From Catonia carolina (lineage: Eukaryota; Arthropoda; Insecta; Hemiptera; Achilidae): 64,000 bases of DNA. A program made the translations under genes and the position numbers. This document shows positions 23,475-37,249 of this stretch, in pieces. The stretch covers positions 100,604,748-100,668,747 of the forward strand of contig JAQMRL010000002.1 of the NCBI GenBank assembly GCA_035578175.1, given 5' to 3'. The notes under the pieces were generated by a model. The model saw nothing but the letters and a program-made list of their open reading frames with translations. It was not told the origin of the DNA and did not search any database. Positions within the stretch are counted from its first letter, which is position 1. Each line of letters starts with the position of its first letter.

Positions 23475-25400
23475 TAATAATTTCAATTATTTTTGATTAA
23501 AAACACTTACAGTACTTTTCAAATTTTAGGTAGAATTTTAATTGGCCAGCAAACCCACTGATGCACGGTGTTTTAGAATACTACATAGAGTTTGTATTTT
23601 TGTATATTAAAAGAAGGGTTCAAAGTTAATGGAGTAGTCACTTTGAAGGATGAGTCAAACGCAAATTTATGCAAAGATTCAGAATCCGTAATTAAAATTA
23701 AAATTAAATTTCATGGTAAGAATGAGCCGGCAGTGACTAAAAAAAAAACAAATTTTCGATAGTATTTCCAACTGTAAAGAATTAATTAGCTTATGTTCTT
23801 GACAATAGAAAGAGAATGAAAAATATCACATTTCGGAATCCGATTGCTGGGATAGAAAATCGTTCAGAAAGGAAATTTCCAATTTGAGAGTGGATCTCAC
23901 GGTGGATAAGCAGAAAAATGATGTAAAATTTTTATATAAAGAAAGAGCAAAAAATCTGCTCGAATGATAGAATATTGGGTAAAAAAAGCAGGAGAAATTT
24001 CCAAGAAGAAGTAATGTTTACGGATAAGTTGTGGTCTATTCGCGTAAAATAAATAAGGTTACATATTTTAAAAGGTTGATTAGTAGACGCCTTTGAATGT
24101 ATACGACAGTCACAAAACTGTATTAGTTTTCAAATTTGTATTATGTAATCTTTTATAAAATAAACACAGAGGTGTAAATGCATTCAGTACGACATCACGT
24201 GTGCTATTTTCATTTCTTTGAATAAGATGTTCTTCTATAGAGTTGATCAAATTACAGGAAAGAGCTTTTACTTCTTAAGACCTTTAAAGTTGTTCTTCCT
24301 TTTCATTCTACTCCATAAAGATGACTTTAAAATTTATTTAAATGAAAGTACACACTAATATAATATAAACTGAAGAACCAAAAAATTTAGCAAACCTTTT
24401 GTTCAAACCTATTTTTTTAAAAGTAATACGAGATAGTCTAAAATGTAAACAAATTTAAAGGTAACCTTAGCAATTTTCCCTAACAAATTTTAAACTTCTA
24501 CGAATATTTAAAACAATAAAAACATATTTATTTTTGTGTATTTGCATATTTTTAAACTTATAGTCATTTAAAATTGTAATCTTTATAGAAAATTGTGTTT
24601 AGCAATTATAAAATCTTTGAACCATTATATACTTGTTTTACTTTAAATTGTCAGTTTTTAATACTGTATTTATTTTTACGATTCAGCAGAAATCTTCCTG
24701 AAATTTCAATTCTAATCAAATTTAAATTAAATAATTGAAAGTATGAATTTTATTTGAATGGCTTATCAAGCTTATTGATAATGAAACAAAGTTTTTTTTA
24801 TTCCGGACAGACAGAAGGGATTTTCCTAATTATTCATTTTTTTATGAATCTACTTTTACTGGGTACCATGGTAAATCTATGCCATAAATGCCGTTAAAGA
24901 AAATTAAACGTTGTTGGTAGGAAATAACTTTCACTGAAGTAAAATTAAGAAACACCCACAATGTTAATTTATTGAATAAAATATGTTTATTTGCTTCCAT
25001 TACATTTATTTTTAACCAAAATGTTTCATTGAAACGTTAAAAAATCATCTAACTGAGACATTGTGATTACCAATATAATATGGAACATCATTTGAGGTGT
25101 TATTGAATTTGCTTTTTAATTCACATATAATTTATGAACAAGTGACGGAATATTTCACACCGTTCAAATTCATAATTCAGGTATACACTGACGCAAATAC
25201 TGACGGATTACTTGAGGTGCCAAATTAAAAAACCAGCGGATTACTGCCAGTCTACTGTACACTTGTTTATTAGCGACTAATGTACTAGTAATGAAACTAG
25301 TAATGGTAGGTTTAAACGTGATACAATTTGTAGACCCAAGTTGAGGAGTCAAACCAGAGTACTTTGGTTCCACTTCGGGTTGCCTAAATTTGGTTAGATT
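23475..25400. other. Presumed intronic DNA, no gene recognised
   Basis: 23800-24060 has broken frames such as FRKEISNLRVDLTVDKQKND that could be an old retroelement, but no motif is diagnostic. The rest is AT-rich. Confidence 0.4.
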
Positions 25401-25403
25401 ATT

Positions 25404-25823
25404 TGTTGTTGTGTTTAGGTCATCAGCCAAAAGGCTGATATGAACCTCTAGAGGCTTTACTAAGCAAAACGAGGAGTGTGGGTGTTCACCATTGCTTTCT
25501 TCACTGAGTGGGAAAGTATGCTTATAAGCATGCCAGGCCCTCTCAAAAGCATATACTATCAATCATGGAAGTGACACCTTCGCGACATTCACCACAGGAT
25601 CTGGCTGTATAATAAAATTCATTACTCTCAGAGGAGATAACTCTGACTAGTTATCTCTTCTATTCTTAAATGCTTTAGTCGTTAATGCTTTAGCTGTTGT
25701 TAAATGCTTTAAATGCACATGGTCACAGACTGACCATGTGATAATAAACAGAACTATTTTTGTAGCCCTGAAACTAGGAGATCAAGTGCAAATAGTTTAA
25801 CACTCTACCTGTCTGTTGTGGGC
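25404..25823 (+). repeat. Dispersed repeat family D, full-length copy
   Basis: It runs from tttaggtcatcagccaaaag to actctacctgtctgttgtgg, about 415 bp. It includes the exact hairpin CACATGGTCA-cagac-TGACCATGTG at about 25714-25738, derived from the gaccatgtgat segment in other copies. A 130-codon minus-strand frame crosses it but has no recognisable protein. Confidence 0.75.
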
Positions 25824-25825
25824 AA

Positions 25826-27345
25826 TGTTATTATAGTCGTCAAATAAATTTATTATTGTACTTGAGTTCTTTGAGTTGAAAACACTTGGGACAGTACTGT
25901 GGATTTATTTTTTTTAAATTTCCACAGTTAGCTGGAAATCGAAACCGGTGCTATTTTGCATATTACCACTACTTTGTCATCGATATGGCCAAAAACTTAA
26001 TGCTACATATTTTTGTTAGAATAAACGACAGCGAGGAGTATTGTAGTATAACAATAATGAAGTCTATATCAAACTGGCGCCATTAAAATGTTCGCTCTTA
26101 ATATGACGGCTGTCAGCCGTCAAAATGGCTAAAAGCCAGTCTCGACAACAACACGAAAATATACTCAAAAAAAAAAAACAAGAAAGAAAGAAAGGAAAGG
26201 CAAAGAAAAGTAATAAAACTGTTATATTGCAATACAGTATACACCTTTCACTTATAATATAAAATACTAAACAAAAACAACTTTAATAATTGGAATGTTG
26301 TACAACTTTATGAAATGGTTATAAAAGAAAAGTCCCCCAGTGATATAAAATGAATGAAATTTATTTTTCTAAAGATTGGTATGATAAACTGCAATAATAT
26401 TAGTACGTATAACTCTAAACGAATTCTGACATTTTGTCAAGAAACAAGTTGGAAAACTTAAAAGTATAAAAATTTTGAATAAGATTAAATAATCCTTATT
26501 TCAGATTGACTTAAAAATTTACCAAAAGTGTGTTTCACTTGTATATTTTTTAATATCAAACCTTTCATATTTCAGTTTTTTTATTGATTGGTTTGTTTGA
26601 AATAAGTTCGTATTAATTGAAAATAAAAAAAATTTTAATCGAGTAGAGTTTAAGGAAAGATTTTCAGGTGCCATAGAGTAAATTCAGAACGAAAATAGTC
26701 TATTTTGAAGCGAATTAAGAAAAACTAATCCGTATCTTGCACCATGTTAACATAAGCAACATTTTCTCAAAAACTGCTGAACTAATGTTGTATTGTTTTT
26801 CTTTTACATTGGTTAAGTTTTGTTTTAACATGATAAGTTACACTGAATTTTAGAAAAAAATGTTGTTTTTTAGTTTTATGGTTCGACGATACAAATGTTT
26901 TCCCTGAAATACTGTATACCATCTATTACGTAGCTATTATAATATGATATAATATAATAATATACGTAGCTATAATAAGATGTGCGCACATAAGTTGAAT
27001 ATTGTGTAAAAATTTCAGAAAAATTAACCAATCATTTTTTGGGGAAATGTTCCTTGTGTTTTACAAAAACATATTTTCGGAAAACAGCTAAAGCCTATAC
27101 AACCAAGCGATCACAAGACGAATACATAACCAATACAACAAAACAATTACTGCTGAGATTCAGTGAACATACTGACAAAACCAACACAAAATATCGAACA
27201 ATAAAAAAATCACTAAAGTCGAGTAAATCATTACTTAGTTATGAAGTTCTTTGTATATTTTTTGCTGATAGACTACTGATTTAAGAAATTTATATTATAT
27301 AATTAATAAAATTCGTAATGATTGTAGAAATACTCATATTTAAGT
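25826..27345. other. Presumed intronic DNA, no gene recognised
   Basis: AT-rich. Short frames at 25886-26086 and 27039-27284 have no recognisable family or splice context. Confidence 0.45.
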
Positions 27346-27350
27346 ATTGT

Positions 27351-27766
27351 AGGTATATCAACTGGACTCTAACAAAAGAAACGACCAACCGACTGGAAGC
27401 CTTCGAACTCTGGCTCTACAGAAGGATTCTGAAAATACCATGGACCCACAAAGTGACCAACGTTGAAGTTCTGCAAAGAATGAAGAAAACCACAGAACTT
27501 GTTAATATTGTGAAAGCAAGGAAGCTGCAATATTTGGGTCATATCATGAGGAATTCGCAACGTTATGAACTGTTACAACGCATCCTGCAGGGAAAGATAG
27601 ATAGCAAGAGGAAGCCCGGTAGGAGAAGAATATCCTGGCTTGGGAACTTGCGAACCTGGTTTGGTAGGAGCTCCATGCAATTGTTCCGGTTGGCAGCGGA
27701 TAAAGTCAAAATAGCCATGCTGGTCGCCCACATCCGTAGCGGATAGGCACTCAAAGAAGAAGAAGT
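27351..27766 (+). mobile_element. 5'-truncated RTE/BovB-type LINE, reverse transcriptase C-terminal tail
   Basis: An open frame to TAG at 27744-27746 reads NRLEAFELWLYRRILKIPWT, then LQRMKKTTELVNIVKARKLQ, YLGHIMRNSQRYELLQRILQ, GKIDSKRKPGRRRISWLGNL and IAMLVAHIRSG. This is the recognisable C-terminal tail of RTE-like endonuclease/reverse transcriptase proteins. The sequence then ends in a short GAA-rich tail (aagaagaag), typical of 3' ends in this clade. Only about 400 bp remain and the catalytic RT domain is absent, as expected of 5' truncation during target-primed insertion. The remaining frame has no stop, pointing to a young insertion. Confidence 0.85.
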
Positions 27767-28802
27767 ATATCAATCGATTTAGTAAACTCAACATTTTCAG
27801 ACTGCACTAAAAATTAAAAAATAATTTATTTTATTTTTCTGATTCGTTTTACCTTATAGGAAATAAATGCATTATTTTCATTAAAAAATTATTTTTTCTA
27901 CTCCAAACCGTTTTCAAACTAGGTTGGATCTACAGTGTTTGTAGGGCGCATCCAGTAACTCAAGGAACTTTTCAAAATTATTCAGTGTTTTCAGTGAAAA
28001 GACCTCCGAGCACTGACAGCTGCGCCTTTGTACACATGACAACCAACTGCATTCATTACCATCTATTTATTTTGACTGTTAGTGAATAAATTTCAAATTT
28101 TAGTTTTAATTCGTCCATTGTGGAGCCCTTGATCTGTGATTCGGCGAAACAAAATCATACGTAAATAGGACACAAACTTTTCAAAAAAAATTTACGTTTA
28201 GTCACATGTAGTCCCTACTACGTACGAAACTCTTATTATACATTGAGACCTCAACGTAGAGACTGTTCACTCAAAAGCGTTAACAAATTATACACTCGTT
28301 TCCATTAATAATTAATAAATCACTCGAACCCAGAGATAAAAATATTGTCACACCCACACCTACCACAAAATCCATAAATGAGATTAAAAAGATGCTAGAA
28401 AAGGAGTTTTATATAAAACAGCGACGAGCGTTTGCCACTGGGTGATTTCCTCCAACAAGACGAAAACAGGACACTACATACGTACATAATAAATACTACT
28501 GGTTGTAAAAATATGCTGCTGTAATTATTAATGAAGTCAAATAATAATAATTTAGCGTACGAAAATAGGTTTGAATCTCATGAAAATTATTTGGCCATCA
28601 ATTTACTGCTCAGCAGTGATACAATACGAAAGCTTAACCGGAGAAATCCTACCAAATTACTTGCTTGTAACTTTAATAATTCTTACCCTTATTTTTTTCA
28701 AAATTTCGATTCAGTATACTTTTTTTTATGCATATCAACTGTACAGGTTATGTGAACCGTATTTTTGAAGGTCGGGATTCACCTTTTCAAGTAGACTAAT
28801 CC

Positions 28803-28968
28803 TGCCGGCCGCATTGGCGTAGTTGGTAACGTGCTCGCCTCTCATCATGCGGTCTTGGGATCTTCGAATCCCATTCAGGCATGGCATATTTTCATACGTT
28901 ACAAAAAATCATTTCATCCTTCACCGTCTGAATTAGCAGTAATTGCATAACAGTCGGACGTTAAACAA
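28803..28968 (+). mobile_element. tRNA-derived SINE, variant with catacgttac body
   Basis: The head ccgcattggcgtagttggta and B-box region gatcttcgaatcccattcag precede ggcatggcatattttcatac and a tail gtcggacgttaaac. The same body occurs at 53175-53325, so these two form a subfamily. Confidence 0.72.
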
Positions 28969-29535
28969 AAAAAAGTAGACAATACTCTTTTTACGAATCT
29001 GTTTATTGTTCTATAAAAAACAGATTGTAGATAAAATTTATTAAAATACATAAAACAAAGATTTGCCTAATTACACAAAAGTATTAAACAAAATAATTAA
29101 TTAGTAACAAAAATACCAAACACTAAGTTACAAGGAAAAGGATTTAGTTAGCCAATATTTTTTTTATGAATAGTACAACAGTCTGTTCGTTCTAGGTAAC
29201 ACCACTAAAGCGCACGGATTGTACAGATTATTTAACAGCGTGTACAATATAGTACGACATTCTTTTTTCCACTCAATGAACTGCGAACATTGAGTATTAT
29301 GTTAGGAAAGGATTTGAACACCTTGATTAAGTCATGTTTTCCACCAAGGTTAAAGCGAGCAATAAGTCTACATTAATTAAATCTTACGATAAATCACATT
29401 ACTAAAATAAAATTGAATTTTTGCCGCCTCGTTGGTAATACAATGGACTTTATACCTTGTTCCATTCCCGGCGAAGAACTAGAAGTACCCCAGTAATATA
29501 ATGTCGTGAAAATGTTCAAAAGCTAAGTAAAGTCA

Positions 29536-29835
29536 CTTATATCTGCAGCAGGTATAGTTAAAACAAAATTAATAAGACCAGTCTGGACTTACGGAGTACA
29601 TGTAGAGTTCTGCTAAACCGTACGAATAAAACGTATTCGGGAAATATAGAACACTACACGACGACTTTTATCTACCATACGTTTACAGACCTAGCAAAAT
29701 ATCTTTATAATTCATTCCACACTCGATTGGAAACGCACACAAATCCATACATACAACGGATACATTCGCAACACATAAGAGGTAATCCACAGAGAAGACT
29801 CAAGTGGCGATGGGCGGTGCCAGGACCAAGTGATT
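29536..29835 (+). mobile_element. Degraded Jockey-clade LINE fragment
   Basis: Interrupted frames give KTKLIRPVWTYGVHVEFC and, further on, LAKYLYNSFHTRLETHTNPY followed by NPQRRLKWRW. These match the RPVWTYG and the terminal HxNPL...RRLKRRWxRDL parts of Jockey reverse transcriptases. Several stops and frame changes separate the blocks, so this is an old relic. Confidence 0.65.
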
Positions 29836-29839
29836 AATT

Positions 29840-32800
29840 CTTCAAACTAAATTTCAAATTTTCTTTTTGTTATGCCATTAACAAATTGAAAATAAACAAA
29901 TTAAAGTATAAAAAAGAATTGAAAGACAAAACCTTACGACAAGCACTTTATTTAATACCTTCACAATATTAGTTACTAAGTAGATTTCCTGAAATCGCTA
30001 CAAAATGAACTAACCGATTTTAATAAAAGTTTTAGGATTTTCAGTTTAGTTTTGGTCTGAACAAATTATTATCAAACATTTCGATATCGAAGATTTTATC
30101 ACAATTAGGTATTTATCTCTTAATACATCACTTTGGCTTGTTGGGAACATATAGATAAAACGGGAAGGTTAGTTTAAGAATTTGATATTGTATTTTTATC
30201 CACGTTCGAAATTCTTTTCCATTGGCTGTATGTTTGATGGGAAATAAAATTGTTAAGTAATTTTAGATAAATCGAATTTTCCGTTGTGTAATTTAATTGT
30301 AGGTTTTTCTCTGTTCATGTAACAGATACATTTTTAACCAGTGTATTAATAATCAATAAAAGTTAACGGTTAAAAAAACAATGTTGAAATGGAAATGAAA
30401 TTTTCTTGTAACATGTAAAGGAAGAAAATATCAAAGGATACTGCCCTTTTGGCAAATTTCCCATTTCCTCGTTTCTGTAGGGTGGGCCAAAGCTACCGTA
30501 ACATTTGCATCTATGTTCTTATTGAAATGTACGCAAACAAAACGACTTCCCTTTTCATAGAAAATTCAACAATTTCCTATTTGTAACTATACCTTCATTC
30601 TCCATGTTTCTAAATTTGAATTTCCTTCACAAACGTATTTTGAACAAACGAACCAATTTTTTTGTTAAGTAAGTCAACAAAATTCACTTTTTTGTCTCAT
30701 GTTTTATAAAAATTAAGTAGCTATTTGTAAGTATTATTAAAATAATAATGTTTAAATTTTAATGATTAGAATCATTTTTAATACAGCGTGAAGAAACCAA
30801 ATAAGTTGGGATGTATGGTTCAGATTTCTTACTTCAGATTTCATGTAAATCGGTAAAAGTTTTAGGCTGTAAAAAGTAATTCATACTATGTATGTCTAAA
30901 CAAGTAAGGTGTTTCTTTCTTGTTGCGTCTCAGGATCCTCTGAGCTTGTTTCAATGATTCTTATTTTTTAATTTAATGTTCTTTACGCGCATAATTGTCG
31001 TCTCCCATTATTATTCTTCAAACTATCTAGTTCATGCAGAAAATGGAAACAAACTTTTTGTGTAACACTGTTTTCAGTTAAACAGTTGCCTTCATACTCA
31101 ACTAGAAACCACTGTTTAATGGTAAAAGTTTCGTTCCGGATTAATTTAACGTGTTTTGAAAAATCTGAGAATCTATAGATCTTTGCGGATCTAGTCTTGA
31201 AAGCAGGTTTGTTTTTATAGTTTCTGAGGCGTAGAAAATAAAAGTGTTGCAACCGAGGATTTGCTGTAAGTTATTGCCATCTAAAATGTCACCTAAACTC
31301 TCAAATCACAATAAATATTCAGCGATTTTTCTTATCGGTCCGTTGACTTTAATCTACGTCAATAATCAAAATAGTTTTCAATTTTTTGAGCTATAACAAG
31401 TTTTAGTTTTATTTTTTTAATATTGGAACATTATGGAACAGTATTTTTTATTACAAAACCTAAAAATCGGATATGATAAAAAGTGAGTAATAATAGTGAA
31501 ATTTTTAATAAAAAAATTGTTATTTTTGTTTACAAATTTTTCTACTATGTTTAATAAAAAGGTTTTAAGATGTGTCAAGTGTAAGTGTTGTAATAAAAGG
31601 GGAATAACAGAATGGATGTCGAAAAGTTATTTTTGGAGAAGCATGGAAAAGGTCAAACTGCGAAAGAACGTCTACTAAACGTCCAGCTTTGTTTTATAAG
31701 GTGATCCAAAAGTCTGGAAACATTGTTTAGTCACTAAATTTACAGCAACCTGTTTACACAGAAATGATGCAAATACTACAGAAATAATTATTATCTTAAT
31801 AATGTTAATATTTCGTGTGGATCCTATACATAGGCATTCCAGAAAAGATTCCACTGAAATTAATGATTTATGGAACTCGTATTTAACTGTAACTTTTCTA
31901 GCGTGATGAAATAAGTGGTAATTTTTTATTGCTGACGTTTATATTGACGATCTAATACGAAGTCTTCTTCAATATTGTATTTTGAATATCCAGAACTTTC
32001 TGTAGACATGATTTGAGCCGTGTCCTGTAAAGAAAGAGATGGCCTGAGTCCTTGCCGAATCGTATAAGTGACGTAATAGATCTTTTAGCATGTATTTTAG
32101 TTTCCCATTTCCGTAATCAGGCTTCTGTTTCACTGATGTGTTATAAATTTAAAATTTCTTCATCAAAGTTTCCAGACTTTGGCGCAAGTGGTCGAAATAT
32201 AAAAACTTTAAATTTTTATCCAATCCTTAAGAAATTTGTCGAAATTTTCTAAGTTAGCGGGAAGCAAGTGAGTTAACGATGCGTGAGATTGAGTCAGCTA
32301 AGGAGACTTTCACATTTTTTCTGACACCATATTTATAATCAAAGTATTTATATTACAAACATCCCTATAAATATTTCCTACTAGAAAAGAACACTCCCGA
32401 ATAGAAACAGTTTCCCTTCTCAAGACAATGTTCTCTCTGTTATCCCGATTCCGAGCCCATCTTTTCCCCAATTGATCATCTGTAATTCCAAATAAAGAAA
32501 AATTCGAAAAAAGTTCCTTTCATCCAATTCTCCAAACGACAAGGTAGCCTAGCTACGCCGTCGTCATCCCGAGCGCAAGCTCACTTCTTTCAGGACTCTG
32601 ACTCGGGTAGAAGGATACTCAAAATTGGTAATATTGCTAGAGAAAGTGAACATGGTTAACATATGTGAACTATTGCTGGATCTTGACGGGAACGGGTGAA
32701 AATTGGGCGAAACGCCCAAGCCAAAATGCCATGAGACATAAATTGAACATAAAATTACAGTAACTATATTCTATATTACAGCTCTGGACTTGTAGGTCAA

Positions 32801-33875
32801 GTTTGATTAATATAAGTTTAATGCCCAATCCGTACTAGATGCGCATTATAAAATTGCATACTAAATTAAGATAGTTGGTTCATATTTTTGTATCGGTCTG
32901 TATGAAAGCAATATTATTACTACAGAATACTATCACTAAACGGAAGTGTGCTGTCTACTACTACTACAACTAGAATCAACTGTGAGCTACATCGTTCTCG
33001 TTCACTCACTCTACTTTACGAAAAACCAGGCAAAGGGTTCAATCGAACTCTAGTACTGACATTGTGGATGGGTACAAAGATAAACTTATGGCCGGGTTAG
33101 GGGTTGAAATGAAAGGTTCTGACAGTACTGAGGATAGAGGTAGGTTGTGGGGGTGGATTCTAGACATTTTACATTACGTGCCAAGCACCGCCCTTTGTAC
33201 CTGGAACTTCCCATCCGTATACTTTTCATGTTTTACTTTTATCATAACTTAATTACGACTATACTTTTATAAACCATCTGACTATTTGTTTGCAATTTTT
33301 TAGTTGTTTTTTAAATGAAAAATAAAAGGAAACATTAAGCAAATTAAATTCTTATACTTTATAACGGGTTTCCTTTATTGTTTAAACCCATTAGAGATTG
33401 CTTGAAGTAAATTTACATACTTCTAGCAGCTTGCATTTTCAACATCCTTTCACTGAATAAACTTTTATACTTTCCATAGATTTTTCTGCTTTTCCTTTTT
33501 GTTAAATCCCTTAAATGTCATAATATGTAATCAGTTTGTTGAATTTTGCTTCATTGATGCTGGTTTTTTCTTGTTTTAACCCGATATTTTCTAAATTATT
33601 CTTAACTTCTTTGAACTAGTCATGAAATAAGTTAGGCTATTGTTAAGTTAAGAGATAAGTAGATTGTAAAAAGAAAAATTTTGTTATAAATTCTGCACAG
33701 ATGTCCTTGGAATTTTATATCTTTAAAAGTGACATGAATTCAAATATTGAGGACTATTTTCTCATCAGATGGAAAATTGGAAAAGGAATAAGTGTAAGAG
33801 TTTAGAAAACAAAGTGTGAAAAGCTTAGCCTGAAATCAACAAGTTCCTATGAACAGTGAGAAAATTATGTGTAAT
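29840..33875. other. Presumed intronic DNA, no gene recognised
   Basis: Only short frames. A perfect 7 bp hairpin ttgggcg-aaa-cgcccaa lies at 32703-32719 in a GC-richer patch (32540-32720). Confidence 0.45.
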
Positions 33876-33879
33876 GCGT

Positions 33880-34325
33880 ATTTTGTTCTAATACTGACTT
33901 ATGCAGCAGAAACATGGACAGGTGGAAGGAAGCCAGAGAGTAAAATGCAGGTCGCAAAGATGAGTTTTAAGAGGACTATGCTAGGAAAGACAAGAGATAG
34001 AGTGAGAATTGTGAATTAAGGAACGACTGGAAATTTACATCCTGACGAGAAAGAGTTGGGAAGGTAAAGCTACGTTGATTTGGTTAGATCAGTAGGATGG
34101 AAGAAGGTATTAATGTAAAGGATGTTGTACTTGAAGATGGAGAGAAACATACCAAGAGTTAAGAGGATGGATTAAGTTATGGATGGATGAATTGGAAAAA
34201 GATTCAATGCCGAGAGAGCAGTGGAGGAGAGATAGTTCAACAATAGAGAGAGGTGGAAAATAGCTGTGTTGGGCCCGACCCGAGGAAACATTGAAGCAGG
34301 ATAAAGAGGTTGATGATGACAATAT
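33880..34325 (+). mobile_element. Degraded LINE 3' end (RTE-like) with GATGAT tail
   Basis: Frames give FVLILTYAAETWTGG, KMQVAKMSFKRTMLGKTRDR and, after shifts, KVKLR-FG-ISRMEEGINVK. The order TYAAETWT, then MxxLRRxLGxTRRDR, then VKLRWFGHxxRM is the tail of many insect endonuclease-reverse transcriptase proteins. It ends near a GATGATGA run, a common 3' tail of such elements. Multiple stops. Confidence 0.6.
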
Positions 34326-34329
34326 CATT

Positions 34330-35945
34330 GTCAAATGTCGGAAATACGGAAATACATGTCATACAGTTTGATACACCATATCAGACATTCCCTGTATCAA
34401 AATTATAATGTTGAATCATATACATTGATGCCTAACAAATGCGACTAAATACATTTGTTATCGAATGAGGTCTATTTTGATAACAAGATCTAGGACGAAT
34501 TCATACAAAGCTTATGTGTTTTTGTAAAGTATTTGTAATTGTGTAACGAAGCCTTATATGATGTACTGGTCACACAATGATTGGTTTTATGAATGGAAAT
34601 TGGTTTACCACACAATACACCTAAACGTAATTTATTTCATTCATATTAGTTCGTTCACTCCATGTTTTGGTCATTAGATCTTAATTGATTCATTTACATG
34701 GGTTAAATGAGGTCTCTAAGTAAGTCTAATAAACTGGCGGTATTTTGAAATGCTAATCTACATCGTTAAGTAAGGAACTTTATAATGGTCAGTATTGACC
34801 GATCGTGAAGTAACATTACTTGAAGATTTTTGAAATACGTCGGCAAACCAAATTTTTTGTCCGTGGAAGCCCTTATATTCAGTTGACAGTAATCTGTTCT
34901 TAGTTCTGTCCAGTGTTTTTACCCCAACTTTTCTCTATTCTTAGAATACAGCGAGAGACTATTACGATGATGTAAATTTTTCAATACCGTTTTTCAGCAG
35001 ATTTTCACACTTCATAAACCTCTGAAGCTAAGAAAATGGTTTCTGAGAGCCAATGGCGTAGATTAAAATTTTATTTGGGGGTTGTCGGTTTTGACGTAAT
35101 GTACCCCTACTACATAATACCTCTATTTCCTCGTTGTGCTTAAAAAATTGAAACCCTTCGTTTTTTCAAAGGAAATTTCAACATAATTTTCACCCAGTAT
35201 TTTTCTCCTCGTATAGGGCCAATTTTAGAACATGTGAGGTGACTTTAGATATTTCTAGAAGCTCTTTTTGAAGTTCACATTCTTAAAATTTGCTCACTTT
35301 AGCCATTCCACTCAGTGTTCCGTTTTTACTCTTCATAGAAGTCCTTAAAGTTGTCTGAATTTGGTTCGGTTTTCTCGGTTTATGCAGGTTTTTTCAATAT
35401 CCTTTCTGACTTCTTTAAACCATTCATCCGAAACCTTTGGTTTACTGTTAAGTGTCTTAAAAATTTATTATGTGAACCGGATGTCATCCATTCCCTGTCG
35501 GACCTTACCGACTATCCCTGGCAGAAGCATTTGCCGGTGTTGAAAGCTTTATAAATGACCTAAAAAGTCGAGCTCAGCCGAGCCCAATTAACCTTAAAAC
35601 AAGGTGTGATTTTACGACGATCTGAATAAATAACTAACACTAAAGAAGTTCGTTAAGCGACGCTAGTTTAAATGATTTTAGTTAGTTAATTTAAAGTGGT
35701 AGGCTTTCTCCTATTGGTAAAATTTACTAACCTTTATAATTTTTCTTTTTTTACATTTCGGGGTCTTTGGACACCCTGAACTCCCCTCCCTTATCTACTC
35801 CACTGCTGGGAGGACATTCAAGGCGGGCCGTGTTGTTTGTCCTATATATACTAGACACCATTAAGAATGCACATGAAAACGGGGCGTAATCTTCACGTTT
35901 GTGACTTAGAAGCCTGCAACCATATGCGCAGTATTTCTTTTAACT
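34330..35945. other. Presumed intronic DNA, no gene recognised
   Basis: Between a LINE tail and the long inverted repeat. Two overlapping 60-67 codon frames near 35351-35554 show no protein family. Confidence 0.45.
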
Positions 35946-35950
35946 ATTCT

Positions 35951-37249
35951 ACTTACTGTCGATTTCTTTATTATAGATACCCGAGTTTGGAGCTTTCTTT
36001 CTTCAAAACCGCTTGTTCAATTTTAAGGTACTATTCACCAAAATTTAGCTGATTTTAATCTGCGTTGTTACATATTAGTTTCATATTTTTAGCGTTTATT
36101 AATATTACGATATCAGGATGAGAAGAAAAAAGAGCCGGTTTTTTTTGTTGCTGCAACACATTGGATGCATTTAGAGGCTTATAACTCAACAATTGCTCGA
36201 ATGATTTATTTGAAATTTCGCCGGAATATAAACCTGTATCTTGTTATTGTACGTACGAAATTTCAGATTTGCAGCTTATTTAAATTTTGAGGTATTAGTA
36301 AAATTCTGAACTCCTGACTCCGTAACCGCTCATTATTTCGGCAATTTTAAAAAATCATTGTATTCAGTTTAAAAAAATTAATACAAGTTCATTAATACTA
36401 TGTAACAGCGATTGACCAGTTACTCGGTAGAATTTTTTAAATATTTAAATAATGGTAGATGCTGTGGGGGATGGAAGAAGCTTAACCATGTTGCCACATC
36501 TTTTAATCGGTTGTGTTCTTTTCTCTTCCCACTAAAGCCGCCTTCCGACGTAACATACAACAAGTAGTTTAGTTGACTATTGTAAGTAAAATGTAAGTAA
36601 AATGAATGGGTATTAACATTGAATTGTCATGTTTGTTATGCGTATGCTGGAAAGATAGGTCCCAGGTATTCTAATGAAAATAGGTAATAGCCCTACCGAG
36701 TTACAACGCGGCAACATGGTTAAGTCTTCCACCCCCCGCAGCATCTACCATTATTTGAATATTTTAAAAATTCTACCAAATAAATGATCAATCGCTGTTC
36801 CATAATATTAATGAATTTGTTTTAATTTTTATAGTACAATGATTTTTTGAAATTGCCGAATTAATGAGCAGTTATGGAGTTAACAGGAGTTCAGAATTTT
36901 ACTAATACCTCAAAATTTAAATAAGCTACAAATCTGAAATTTCGTACGTATAATAGCAACTTATAATTCAATATTTCGGCGAAATCTCAAATAAATCGGC
37001 CGAGCGATGTTTGAGTTATAAGCCTCTAAATGCATCCAGTGTGTTGCAGCAACAAAAAAACCTGCTCTATTTTTCTATACATCCTGATATCGGAATATTA
37101 ATAAACGCTAAAAATAATAAACTTACATGTAGCAACGCAGATTGAAATCAGCTAAATTTTGGTGTATAGTACGTTAAAATTGAACAAGCGGTTTTGAAGA
37201 AAGAAGGCTCCAAACTCGGGTATGTATAATAAAGAAATCGACGGTAAGT
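35951..37249. repeat. Long inverted repeat: two ~540 bp arms around a 216 bp spacer
   Basis: The left arm 35951-36494 is the reverse complement of the right arm 36711-37249 with scattered mismatches and small indels. Landmarks pair throughout: acttactgtcgatttcttta with the complement of taaagaaatcgacggtaagt at the outer ends, and ccatgttgc with gcaacatgg at the inner ends. The spacer (36495-36710) is not palindromic and has a short direct repeat gtaagtaaaat. No transposase frame or convincing target duplication is seen. It could be a foldback-type transposon or a non-autonomous element with very long terminal repeats. If transcribed it would form a hairpin of about 540 bp. Confidence 0.9.

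Noticed and set aside
25170..25562. 130-codon minus-strand frame
   Set aside because: It runs over a family D repeat and has no recognisable domain; other copies of the repeat do not keep the frame.
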